DNA of 30,421 bases from JAHELQ01 sp965603365 (GTDB lineage Bacteria; Acidobacteriota; Aminicenantia; UBA2199): contig CBFDCR010000062.1 of assembly GCA_965603365.1 (NCBI GenBank), positions 1-30,421 of the forward strand. Reading direction: 5' to 3'. A model generated the notes under the pieces. It saw nothing but the letters and a program-made list of their open reading frames with translations. It ran no database searches and was not told where the DNA came from. Both the position numbers and the translations under genes were made by a program. Shown in pieces: positions 1 to 8,081 of this stretch (within the stretch, counting starts at the first letter, position 1; every line of letters begins with the position of its first letter).

Positions 1-37
1 CCCGTGTGGGACTTTAACCCACTGGATTGCGCCAGCT

Positions 38-3000
38 TCATCTGGCACACAAGAGGCGCAGGCCGACGTTGCCGCCACGGTCGTCGGGGGCGCCGGTGAG
101 GCGATAGGCGGAGCGGCAGCCGCGGGCAAGGAGGCCCCAGGAGCCGCCGCGCAGGACACGGTAGGCGCCCACCGAAGGCCCCGGCGGATTTTCTTTTGGA
201 CTTTTCTTATAATACTCATCATCATACCAATCCAAACACCACTCCCACACGTTGCCGGCCATATCCAGGCAGTCGTATGGGCTTTTACCCTCCGGGAATA
301 TACCCACCGGACTGGTACGGCCAAGTTCCAGTTCATATGAATTACACTTTTTTTCGCCAAATTTATTACCCCAGGGGTATGCCCTTCTGTCTTTTCCCCT
401 GGCCGCCTTCTCCCACTCCGCTTCACTGGGCAAGCGATACTCCTTGCCGGTTGTATGGCTCAACCATTTACAATAGGCAGCGGCCTCATACCAACTGACT
501 CCTACCACCGGGAAGTTGGAGCCGTTCCACTTGCGGTCATGCCAGTAACGGGGTTTCAGGATATTCGCCTCCTCACGCCACTGCCAGCCTTCCTGGGTCC
601 AGAATTCTTCCTTTTGATATCCGCCATCATCGACAAACCCCTTAAACTCCCGGTTGGTCACCGGGTACTTGCCGATCTCGAAGGCGTCAAGGTAGATCTC
701 ACGGGCCGGGCGCTCAACGCCGTAACCTTCGCCCTCTTTACTGCCCCGGATGAAGGGGCCTGCCTCTACCTTTACCATCTCGAAGTCCTGGAAACGGTCG
801 TCTCCCAGTATGCCCAGGATCTCCCCGGCCTCAAGGCGGATCTCCGGCTCCGGGTGAGAAGCCATCAACTCTTTCAGCCTGTCCCTGGCCCGGTTAACGG
901 TCAACTCATTTCTCTTGAAAGGCAGGATATCCTTCAACGCTTTTGCGCCCAGCAGCCATAAACGGTGCCGAGGCTGCCTGTTTGTCTCATTATTATTGAT
1001 AATATCCAGGGCCACTTTGTTACTCTCATCCGTCCGCTCCAGACTGATTGCCCCCACATAGAGGAGAATGGTCTCATCCCACCATGGATCTTTCAGGTAT
1101 TTCCTATAATCCAGGTTCCGGTCGATCATATATTTGGCAGACAGGAATTCCTGGAAGGTACGATGGAAGAATTCCACCTCACCTCCGCCTAACCGCTTCA
1201 ATAAACCGCAGTGGGGTTCCACCTCTTCAAACAGGCAATCGATGAGCCGGTTGTACTCGGATAGATCCTCACCTTCACCTCGAGGATAAAATTCCTTTAA
1301 AATCTCCTTAGCGCCATAGGCCTCCAGGTTTTTAAGATGGCCCTCCTGCATGCAAAAGGCCAGACGCCTCAGGTACGCCTCGAAACGGAATACTTTATCC
1401 GGGTCGGAAGGATCGCCAAATCGCTTACAAAGTAAATTATCCACCACCCGGCCGTACAGGTCGGCCCGCTGCTCCGGCAGACGTTTATTATCCTGGTAGA
1501 GGATACAAACAGCAGTCAACAGCAGTGGATTACGAATAAACTCGGAGACATACTCATTCATGCCGATATCGGCAATCATTTCGCCCGCCGTCTTTTTCGC
1601 CAACCCCCTGGCCTGACCGCAGATCTCCCGGAACCAGTCGGCTATAAAGCCCTGGATCCTGGATTGATCCAACGGTTCGATATCGCGCAAGTACTCTCCA
1701 AAACGATCCACTGCCCGGCCGGAAATGCCGTGGGGACGGCCAGTCAACAAAAAACGATTTTTTTTATGCGCAAAACGGAACGAAGCGATTTTATCCACCA
1801 GGTTGTCTCTAAGGTGTTCAGGCACTTCGTCCAGCCCGTCCAGTAACATCATGGCCCGATCACGGGATAGATAATTCTCCACCACCTCCATTTCCAGCGG
1901 ACACTCGATCCTGGTAAAATAGGCTTTTAACAATGATTCAAAGGTTACCTTGTCATTTTTTGATTTTATTGCCTGTTCATATGAAGGCCATAGGTCTTTA
2001 AGGAACACCAGCACCGGTAAGTATCCTTGTTGGCCAGGCTCGCCTCTACCGTGAACAACGGCATAGGCCAGATGCCTCGCCAACGTAGTCTTGCCCATCC
2101 CCGGCTCGCCCCGCAACAGGATAAAATGTTGACGACCCAACAATTTTTCAATATTAATCATGGACGGCTCTTTTGGCTCTCCCGCCTCGTCTCCCTCTGC
2201 CTCTTTTTTCTTACGTTTTGCCTTCACACTTTCTGCCTTTATTCGTTCCATCTCTTCTTTATGAAAGGGATTGGCCGTGTCCAGCGGTATATAGACCCGG
2301 GGCAGCGGCACGGTAAAGGCCTCCCCTTTTTGGGCCAACTGCTCGATAGGCAGGCTGGAGTGAAACTCCACGATCCAGTCCCGGTACGCTTCCGGTATCT
2401 TCAGGGGCTTTTTGCTCTTTCGTTCCTCTCCCGATACCGGCTCAAAGGAGTGAATATCGAAGCAGGGCTTGCCCTTCTGGCCGGCATATCTTTCCCGATC
2501 CGGCACAAAATCGTTGCGCCGCCTCTCATCAAAAATATAGGGCCAGACCCGGCAGGCCACCCCACCCTCCCGGAAATGTACCCGGATAAACTGGAAACCG
2601 ATACCGCCGTCTTTGTCATCCGTATAAGAGGCGTTGGCCCCCAGGCAGATGATGGAATTGGCCGGGTCGGTAAATACCTCGGCCCGGTCGCTGTGGTCGT
2701 GGCCGTGGAGCAGCAACTGACAGTGTTTAAACAACTCCGTCCTGGTTTTTCCCGCCTCCATATCCTTCAGCCAATTGGCCTGGGGGTGGTGCATCAAGGC
2801 GATCCGCTGGACGGCACGTTTCGACTGCGCCAGGGCATTCTCAACCTGGGGAAAACCGACGGCAATATTGAACCGGTCGTTATCCCCCTCACAGGCCCAA
2901 CTGCTGTTGAGGCCCCAAAAGGACACATCCTTAGCCGGGCACTCTGTTACCCAGAAGTAATCTTCATTTGACTTAAACAGGGCAGGGTTTAATCCCAGGG

Positions 3001-3415
3001 CAAATTGTCTAAATGCTTTGAACTTGACGCTAATCTTCTTTTTAATCTGAGCGTTGTCTTCAAGGAATTTATCCACCATCTTATTCTTAACCACATAGTA
3101 AGGGGGAGTAAACTTATCGATTTCATCCCGGTCCACGTCGTGGTTGCCGGGGACGACCAGGAATGCGACCTTACCGGGCAATATCGATTTGAGTTGATCG
3201 AAAAATTTCAAGGCTTCAGTGTATTCGGGTTTTTTGCCGGAGAAGGCAATGTCACCGGTAACGGCCACAAAATCGGGTGGCTCATGCTCTTCTAGGTGTT
3301 TCTCTACGGCTGCTGCCAGTTTGTTTTGCACATTCCGGCGAAAGGCGGGGTTGTCATCCTTTTTACCCCTCTTAAAATGGATATCGGACAGATGCAAAAT
3401 ATTGATCTCACTCAT
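38..3415 (-). CDS. Metallophosphoesterase-NACHT NTPase-FGE/C-lectin-fold protein (putative conflict-system STAND protein)
   Basis: A 1125-residue protein with three parts. Residues 1-300 are a calcineurin-like phosphoesterase with all metal motifs: DIH at 11-13, GD at 54-55, GNHD at 90-93, HH at 209-210 and HGHDH at 237-241. Residues 425-780 are a NACHT/STAND NTPase with Walker A GEPGMGKT at 436-443, Walker B LLDGLDE at 524-530 and the family hallmark FHRTFQEFLSA near 750. Residues 880-1125 are an FGE-sulfatase (SUMF1/C-lectin fold) domain ending in GGSW...CRSAYR...VGLR. One of the two FGE copper cysteines is retained (C1100) but the other position is Leu1095, so formylglycine synthesis is unlikely and a ligand-sensing role is more likely. 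The ATG follows AAAGGAGG. It is the last gene of the minus-strand array. By family logic NACHT is the switch, FGE the sensor and the phosphoesterase the effector; the role assignment is inference, the domains are clear. Confidence 0.95.
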   Translation of the reverse strand: MSEINILHLSDIHFKRGKKDDNPAFRRNVQNKLAAAVEKHLEEHEPPDFVAVTGDIAFSGKKPEYTEALKFFDQLKSILPGKVAFLVVPGNHDVDRDEIDKFTPPYYVVKNKMVDKFLEDNAQIKKKISVKFKAFRQFALGLNPALFKSNEDYFWVTECPAKDVSFWGLNSSWACEGDNDRFNIAVGFPQVENALAQSKRAVQRIALMHHPQANWLKDMEAGKTRTELFKHCQLLLHGHDHSDRAEVFTDPANSIICLGANASYTDDKDGGIGFQFIRVHFREGGVACRVWPYIFDERRRNDFVPDRERYAGQKGKPCFDIHSFEPVSGEERKSKKPLKIPEAYRDWIVEFHSSLPIEQLAQKGEAFTVPLPRVYIPLDTANPFHKEEMERIKAESVKAKRKKKEAEGDEAGEPKEPSMINIEKLLGRQHFILLRGEPGMGKTTLARHLAYAVVHGRGEPGQQGYLPVLVFLKDLWPSYEQAIKSKNDKVTFESLLKAYFTRIECPLEMEVVENYLSRDRAMMLLDGLDEVPEHLRDNLVDKIASFRFAHKKNRFLLTGRPHGISGRAVDRFGEYLRDIEPLDQSRIQGFIADWFREICGQARGLAKKTAGEMIADIGMNEYVSEFIRNPLLLTAVCILYQDNKRLPEQRADLYGRVVDNLLCKRFGDPSDPDKVFRFEAYLRRLAFCMQEGHLKNLEAYGAKEILKEFYPRGEGEDLSEYNRLIDCLFEEVEPHCGLLKRLGGGEVEFFHRTFQEFLSAKYMIDRNLDYRKYLKDPWWDETILLYVGAISLERTDESNKVALDIINNNETNRQPRHRLWLLGAKALKDILPFKRNELTVNRARDRLKELMASHPEPEIRLEAGEILGILGDDRFQDFEMVKVEAGPFIRGSKEGEGYGVERPAREIYLDAFEIGKYPVTNREFKGFVDDGGYQKEEFWTQEGWQWREEANILKPRYWHDRKWNGSNFPVVGVSWYEAAAYCKWLSHTTGKEYRLPSEAEWEKAARGKDRRAYPWGNKFGEKKCNSYELELGRTSPVGIFPEGKSPYDCLDMAGNVWEWCLDWYDDEYYKKSPKENPPGPSVGAYRVLRGGSWGLLARGCRSAYRLTGAPDDRGGNVGLRLLCAR
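41..136 (-). other. Candidate variable region (VR) of a diversity-generating retroelement inside the FGE domain
   Basis: Residues 1094-1125 follow the pattern GGSW-xxx-P/A-xx-CRSA-x-R-xxx, then P-D-x-R-xxx-VG(F/L)R. I know this from C-lectin-fold variable proteins, in which the x positions come from template AAY codons. The 13 x positions here (1094-1096, 1098, 1099, 1104, 1106-1108, 1112, 1114-1116) are GGC, CTC, CTT, CGC, GGC, TAT, CTC, ACC, GGC, GAC, GGC, GGC and AAC, all of the NNY form expected from adenine mutagenesis of AAY. Caveat: most neighbouring codons also end in C, and the template repeat and reverse transcriptase would lie left of the window. Confidence 0.4.
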
Positions 3416-3437
3416 ATTATCGGCCTCCTTTCAGCGT

Positions 3438-4004
3438 CTACTGCAACTCTTCGGCCGCCGCCTCTATCCCGGCTCCCGGGACTTCGGAAATCTCCTTCAT
3501 ATGGGCTGCGGCTCCGGATTTCTCCATGGCCCAGACATACCGCTGGGCCGTGTCCCGGTCCAACTGATCCTTGATGACCAGGGGCCGGCCGTCAAACAAG
3601 ATCTCCACATCCTCAAGCTCGGTTTTAAACAGGGCGGCCAGATTGTTTTTTACCCGAATCGGGTCCTGGGCCGGGTCGATGTCCCCCTTAAAGACCACCC
3701 GGTAGAGCGGCTCCTTTACCGGGGCTGCCGGTCCAGGCGGTGGGGGCGGTTCTTTCACCATAGGAGCGCCGATCTCCTCGATCCGGCAGAGGGCCCCGGC
3801 CTGTTCAAAGGCGGCCACATATTTGAGAGCTGCGGCATGATCGACATCCTGCTTGACCACCACCCGCTTGCCGCCGAACAGTCTCTCCATCCGGGAAACA
3901 TCCATCTCATACAGGGCCGCCAGGTTCTGCTTGACAGTATCGAGATCCCGGTCGGCAAAAACCTCACCGTTAAAAACCACCTTGTAACGTTTGTCCGACA
4001 TCAT
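3438..4004 (-). CDS. Protein with two copies of a ~70-residue 'VVFxGE' module
   Basis: 188 residues holding two tandem copies of one domain, at about 7-77 and 99-170. Each copy has (Y/F)xVVFxG at the start, then VKxNLAALxK, LFxGxxxVxK, and a closing AxxYVxAxxxAGA. A Pro-rich linker lies between them (residues 86-95). The same module forms the N-terminus of the next upstream gene (4001-4966). No catalytic residues, signal peptide or membrane segment is visible, so a binding or adaptor role is the likeliest reading. I have seen this module at the N-terminus of assorted proteobacterial signalling proteins but cannot name it. The first ATG overlaps the upstream stop (ATGA) and has GGAGG close upstream, so translation is probably coupled. 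Only 22 bases separate its stop from the NACHT gene. Confidence 0.85.
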   Translation of the reverse strand: MMSDKRYKVVFNGEVFADRDLDTVKQNLAALYEMDVSRMERLFGGKRVVVKQDVDHAAALKYVAAFEQAGALCRIEEIGAPMVKEPPPPPGPAAPVKEPLYRVVFKGDIDPAQDPIRVKNNLAALFKTELEDVEILFDGRPLVIKDQLDRDTAQRYVWAMEKSGAAAHMKEISEVPGAGIEAAAEELQ

Positions 4005-4966
4005 GCCTCCTCCCTCTCCGGGTCTTCCATTTTCTTAGCTATTCGCCGGGCCAGGGCATCGAGCAGGGCCCTGGCCGCGGCTCTTAACCAGGCGGCCCGA
4101 CCTATACAGCGTGCTATGGGGGGGGAGATTTTATAGTAGCCGCGGACAACGGTGCGGCCCCAGCCGCGGCGGTTCAGAAATCGGTCCCGGAATTGCCGGA
4201 ACAGCCTGACCTGGGGCGCCAGGCTGCTGCCGTAGACCGCGGTGGCGATGAAACAGCCGCTTTTGGCAGTGCCGGTGGAGGGATTCACATTGATGTTCTC
4301 GGCGGTCAACTCGATCTGTCGGATCAGGTCATAGGCACGGCGTATGGTTTGTAATATGAGCTTGAGGGGAGACTCTTCGAGTCCGTCTACGGCGGCGGGG
4401 TTGGTAAAATCGGCCTCCTGGAGGGCAGGGTTCAACTGTCGGGCCATTAATTTGAGTCGATTGATCCGGTCTCTCAGTGCAGCCTTGTCTTTTTTAATCA
4501 GGTCGCCCATCTTCTCGGTCCGTTCGTTGCAGACTTCGTTGAGTTTGACGTTAAGGGCGAGCCGTTTCTTGCCCCAGGCACCACTCTGATCCCGCCTAAT
4601 ATTATCGATGCCTATATTGAGTTCCTTGATCCCCTCAAGCTTCTTCTCCACATCCTCATACAGCCAACCGGCCTTTTCCACCGCGGCGGGGCTGCCGCCG
4701 GCTACCGGGGCCGCCGCCCCGGACGGTTGTGGGGTCTCGATCTCGATGCGGCAGCGGGCACCGGCCTGCCTGAAGGCCCTGACGTATTTTAAGGCAGCCA
4801 CATAGTCGATACCCTTCTTCAAGGTTACGGACTGGCCGCTGAAAAATTTATCGACGCCGCGGCTGTCGATTTTTAACAGGGCAGCCAGAGAGTCCTTAAC
4901 CGCCGGGATATCCCGGCCCTCCCGGACTTCCCCCTTAAACACCACGGAAAAAAGATGGTCTGACAC
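4001..4966 (-). CDS. VVFxGE-module protein with C-terminal CFIATA box
   Basis: 321 residues. Residues 5-75 are the same ~70-residue module found twice in the downstream gene. A charged, mostly helical middle follows (about 100-235). Then comes the motif CFIATAVYG near residue 239, with LFRQFRDRFL behind it and a basic, partly hydrophobic C-terminus. The CFIATAxYG motif marks the CFI-box C-terminal domain, which has no assigned biochemical function that I know. The start is GTG at 4966, preceded by AGGAGG with a spacing of six bases. The stop overlaps the next gene by four bases. Sharing a module with its neighbour and lying between a kinase remnant and a NACHT gene suggests a dedicated signalling or assembly role, which is inference. 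Confidence 0.85.
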   Translation of the reverse strand: MSDHLFSVVFKGEVREGRDIPAVKDSLAALLKIDSRGVDKFFSGQSVTLKKGIDYVAALKYVRAFRQAGARCRIEIETPQPSGAAAPVAGGSPAAVEKAGWLYEDVEKKLEGIKELNIGIDNIRRDQSGAWGKKRLALNVKLNEVCNERTEKMGDLIKKDKAALRDRINRLKLMARQLNPALQEADFTNPAAVDGLEESPLKLILQTIRRAYDLIRQIELTAENINVNPSTGTAKSGCFIATAVYGSSLAPQVRLFRQFRDRFLNRRGWGRTVVRGYYKISPPIARCIGRAAWLRAAARALLDALARRIAKKMEDPEREEA

Positions 4967-4991
4967 GATAGTCCTCCTGGAATTCCCGAGT

Positions 4992-5243
4992 TTACTCCTG
5001 AAATACGGTGACGGCCGGTTTCTCCGCCCCTTCCCTGGCCGTTAGTTCTTTGTCGGAAACCGTTACCCGGCTCAACCGGGACAGCAGTTGGGGAATATCG
5101 CCGCCGCCGTGCTCCTGCCGGATTTGCTTTAAGCCATTCTCAAAATTGAGGCGCAGCGTATCCACCAGGAACCACCAGGTCAACGCCCCAAACAGAGACA
5201 AAAAAAAGAGAAAAATCACAAAAACCTTTACTGTCTTCTTCAA
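4992..5243 (-). CDS. Small single-pass membrane protein
   Basis: 83 residues: a short basic N-terminus, one membrane segment (about 6-28), then a soluble tail that contains a possible coiled or amphipathic stretch. No known family is recognised. The start is probably TTG at 5243, because TTGA overlaps the frame-corrected stop of the upstream gene (TGA at 5242-5240), a typical coupling arrangement. It sits 25 bases upstream of the CFI-box gene. Likely a small envelope partner of the neighbouring membrane protein; that role is inference. Confidence 0.6.
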   Translation of the reverse strand: MKKTVKVFVIFLFFLSLFGALTWWFLVDTLRLNFENGLKQIRQEHGGGDIPQLLSRLSRVTVSDKELTAREGAEKPAVTVFQE

Positions 5244-6500
5244 TTTATATCGTACCTCTTCATCGGTGTCGGCCCGTTACTTTTTTGCAGGCTCAACTCT
5301 TCGTCCTCCGCTTCCACCCGGATGGCCAGGTTGCCCTGCAGGATGGCGGTGAGGGGAATCTCCAGGCGATTCCGTTCGGCTTCGTTTGGGATGTGCCTCA
5401 ACCGGGGATTTGTCCCCCAATTTCCAGCCCTCTTTCTCCTTCTCCTTGATCAGGGGAAAGTTATTTTGATGTTCCAGCCTGTGGGTAAACTTCCTCAAAT
5501 CGCCACTGGTTACGTGATGGATGATCCCCCCTGTCAGGGAGGTGAGCACATTGACCAGGACAAAATAGAGCAAACTAAAACGGTGGGCCAGCAGCATCAC
5601 CGCGGCACTCAATATGATACCGCTCAAACAGCCCAGGCCGAGTCCCTGGCCGCCGGATTTCTTATGTACTTCCCGGCAGGCCCGGCAGCGGGGGATCTTG
5701 ATGGTCAGAATAAGCCAGCTCACATTCAGCATATCCCGCAGCCCGGTTTCCGCCTCTTGGCGGATGTCTCCCTTCAACCGGTCGATCTCCCGGATCTGTT
5801 CCAACAGCATCTGGCCGCAGCAGATGAAGTATTTCTTGCCGCCGACGGTGCGGCCGACCCCAGCCTGGCTGATGTCGGCCGCGGTCTTCATCTCGGTGGA
5901 GAACCACCGCTCGTATTCCCGGTACCGCCGGGAGGCGGGGATGTCTCCTCCCAACCGGTAACGCTCGCTGAAGGTATGGAAGTGATTAACAAAATGCTCT
6001 TCCAGCGTGCTTTGCAACTCCCCCAGATGGTGAGCCGGATCGAGGGCGATGCCGGACTGCTGTTTCAGCACAAACCACTCCTGCCAGAACTCGCCGGAGT
6101 TGATCAGGCAGACCCAGTACAGAATGGCATTTTTCCACAACGCCTCCAGGTCCGGCGCCGGCGAGAGTCCCTTAACCTCCTCGAAGGGAGATCCGGAGAC
6201 TTGCGCCCAGGTCTTCTCCTCCATATAAATGGCCCACCAGTACCACACCAGGGCCAGGTGAAAGGTCAGTGGGTAATAGGGGAAATATTTTTGAAGATGC
6301 CCGGTCCAGGCATCGGCGACCTCACGGCGCCGCAGGACCAGGTAGAGGGGATTGTCCAGGGTATTGCGGGCTTCCCGGGCCCCCTGTTTATTGAAATTCT
6401 TCTTAAACTGGGTCTCGATGATTTTCTTATCCACCGGCCGACCACCATCGATATCGAGGATCTCATAGGGGGTCGGCTTCTGTTGTAAGGGGTCTTTCAT
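5240..6500 (-). CDS. Membrane protein with degenerate J-like N-terminus, frameshifted near its 3' end
   Basis: The uninterrupted frame gives 407 residues ending at 5277. Its last ~40 residues are an atypical Pro/Gly/Arg/His-rich string. Removing one C from the run of five at 5414-5418 joins the body to another frame reading GTNPRLRHIPNEAERNRLEI and on to a stop at 5240-5242. That gives 419 residues and a stop overlapping the next gene's TTG start, so I take 5240 as the natural end. The N-terminus (PTPYEILDID, then QFKKNF) resembles the start of a J-domain, but the HPD motif is absent. A CRxCR pair lies near residue 278 and two hydrophobic segments lie at about 291-335. The ATG overlaps the kinase-remnant stop (ATGA). 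No function is recognised. The shift could be a sequencing error or a real mutation. Confidence 0.7.
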
Positions 6501-6929
6501 CTATCTTTACCTGTCCATGATAACCTTAGCGGGCCCCTAAAATCCACAGATCGGCCTGGCAGGACTGGCAGTGGCGTCTCCCCATCCAGGAGGATGCTTT
6601 CCGGTTTAATATCCCGGTGGATAATATGCTTCTTATGGATCACCGTCAGACCTTCGAGAATACCCCGGATAATCGCAGTGGCCCGATCGACAGCCATCTT
6701 GCGGCGGCCTGCTGATCTTGCCGATCAGTTCCCTCAGGCTGCCGGTGAGCTGCAGCTCCTTCTTGAGAACCCGCCCCTTCTGTTTGGTCAGGGGGATCTT
6801 GACGGCCACTTCCCGGGTCCGGTACTCCTCTACCAGCTCGGGGTCCAGCATCCGGGCCGACCAGGTCCGGGCAAATCCGCCGGTGCCCAACAACTGGATC
6901 AATTCAAACGGTTCGTTTTTATCCATCAT
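6497..6929 (-). pseudogene. Remnant of a Hanks-type Ser/Thr protein kinase
   Basis: Two frames together encode pieces of one kinase. From 6929 the first frame has the glycine-rich loop (LLGTGGFARTW) and the VAVKIPL lysine strand, followed by a helix C-like stretch. Near 6690 the kinase signal jumps to another frame, with AVDRATAIIRGILEGL and the catalytic loop HRDIKPESILLDG. The segment normally between these (strands 4-5, hinge, helix D) is missing. After the catalytic loop no clear DFG or C-lobe follows, and the frame stops at 6497, overlapping the next start. A whole kinase domain needs about 260 residues and this span holds about 144. It is therefore deleted internally, frameshifted and truncated. 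It may once have been the regulator of this array. Confidence 0.85.
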
Positions 6930-6967
6930 CCTACTAAGGCTCTAAATTCTCAATATTTTTAAAACTA

Positions 6968-6996
6968 ACTTTAACGAATCCCCTCCCAAAAGTCAA
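6968..6996 (-). promoter_or_regulatory. Sigma-70-type promoter for the kinase-remnant/NACHT array
   Basis: On the minus strand, TTGACT (6996-6991), a 17-base spacer and TAAAGT (6973-6968). Transcription would begin near 6961, about 32 bases before the ATG at 6929. The -10 match is only four of six. No other obvious promoter was seen between this gene and the NACHT gene. Confidence 0.45.
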
Positions 6997-7103
6997 GGAG
7001 TACTGCCCCAGGAGGGACGGTGCCTTGAAATAAGGGACACTCAATCATCTCAGGGACTGACACCCGAAGACGCTGCCCCGCAGGGGCACCCTTACGATTT
7101 TAA

Positions 7104-7122
7104 AGATGATCGGTGATCATCT
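7104..7122 (-). terminator. Hairpin terminator after the amino-acid-binding protein gene
   Basis: A perfect 8-bp stem, AGATGATC/GATCATCT, with a three-base loop. On the minus strand it is followed by TTAAAATC. It begins seven bases after the stop of the gene ending at 7129. The U-run is short, so strength is uncertain. Confidence 0.55.
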
Positions 7123-7128
7123 GGGGGT

Positions 7129-7968
7129 TTATTTGTTGGAGAGGATCTTGGCCTCCCAGATAAATTCGGCAATCTTGTTGCCGTCTTTCAATTTTCTCAG
7201 CACCTCATTGATTTTTTGCAGTAGTTCGTCATTGCCCTTTCTTACGGCAATGGCAGAACCCATCCGCTGATCATCCACGCCGGCGGCGATGCTGATCAAG
7301 TCACTATTTCTGAGGGCAAAGGAATCGGCCACCGGTTTTTCCAAAATCAGCGCATCAATATCCCCCTGTTTTAAGGCAGCAACCAATTCGGTAACCTTCT
7401 CCTCTAATATGAATTCCGCGCCTTTGATCTGATTGCGGGCGGATTCTTCCTGGATCGAATCCTTCTGTACACCCACCTTTTTGCCTCTCAGATCTTCTAT
7501 CGATTTAATCGTTCGGGTCTCATCAGCCCTGATCAGCATCTCCTGGATGGCCTGGTAATAAACATCGGAAAAATCGGCCACCTCCTTTCTCTTTTCGGTG
7601 GGCGCGATGCCGGCGATAATCATATCGATTTCACCCGCGTTCAAAGAATCGAACAATTTACTGAATAATATATCCTTTACTTCAAGTTTTACGCCCAATT
7701 CCCTGGCAATTTCGTTGGCAATATCAATGTCGATGCCCACGATATCCCCTTCCTCATCGTTCAATAGACGAAACTCGTAGGGAGGATAATCCGCACTGGT
7801 TCCCACGACAATTTTACCTGTTTCTATAATTTTCCCCAATGTGCCCGAACCTTCGCCGGGAGTGGCGGTGGACTTACCGCATCCGGCTAATACTATAAAA
7901 GATACCAAAAACATAAATAGGGTAACAATAAAAAATGTTTTGTTCGTAAAATGCATTCTTCCGGCCAT
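7129..7968 (-). CDS. Amino-acid ABC transporter substrate-binding lipoprotein (SBP_bac_3)
   Basis: 279 residues. A long N-terminal hydrophobic stretch ends in the lipobox LAGC (Cys about residue 29), so the mature protein is an outward-facing lipoprotein. The body has family 3 solute-binding signatures: KIVVGTSADYPPYEF at the start of lobe 1, VGIDIDIANEIA, FDSLNAGEIDMIIAG with TEKRK, and DLRGKKVGVQ at the start of lobe 2. These proteins bind polar amino acids or similar small ligands for ABC importers, or serve as sensor modules. The ATG at 7968 has AAGGAGG five bases upstream. No permease or ATPase gene lies next to it, and the gene stands alone between its own promoter and terminator, so the transporter it serves is elsewhere or absent. 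The ligand cannot be told from the sequence. Confidence 0.93.
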   Translation of the reverse strand: MAGRMHFTNKTFFIVTLFMFLVSFIVLAGCGKSTATPGEGSGTLGKIIETGKIVVGTSADYPPYEFRLLNDEEGDIVGIDIDIANEIARELGVKLEVKDILFSKLFDSLNAGEIDMIIAGIAPTEKRKEVADFSDVYYQAIQEMLIRADETRTIKSIEDLRGKKVGVQKDSIQEESARNQIKGAEFILEEKVTELVAALKQGDIDALILEKPVADSFALRNSDLISIAAGVDDQRMGSAIAVRKGNDELLQKINEVLRKLKDGNKIAEFIWEAKILSNK

Positions 7969-7991
7969 TTATTCCTCCTTAGCTAACTATA

Positions 7992-8019
7992 ATAATACAA
8001 CAAAAATTTAGAAAATCAA
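7992..8019 (-). promoter_or_regulatory. Probable promoter of the amino-acid-binding protein gene
   Basis: On the minus strand, TTGATT (8019-8014), a 16-base spacer and TATTAT (7997-7992), in an A/T-rich gap. Just upstream an A8/T13 pair of runs (8029-8052) could form an A:T hairpin that ends transcription from the MBL-fold gene. Confidence 0.5.
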
Positions 8020-8081
8020 AATGCAAATAAAAAAAATCGTTTTTTTTTTTTTATTATTAAGAAATTAGAGTGATCGAGTGG

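Noticed and set aside
880..1125. Tail of the NACHT protein read as a working formylglycine-generating enzyme
   Set aside because: (Residue numbering of the protein encoded at 38-3415.) One of the two catalytic cysteines is replaced by Leu, and no sulfatase gene is nearby.
2027..2971. Long plus-strand open frame opposite the NACHT gene
   Set aside because: Antisense shadow of a gene with clear conserved domains; no independent start signal or domain.
5322..6488. 388-codon plus-strand frame opposite the J-like membrane protein
   Set aside because: Antisense to a gene that overlaps its neighbours correctly; composition fits a codon-position shadow.
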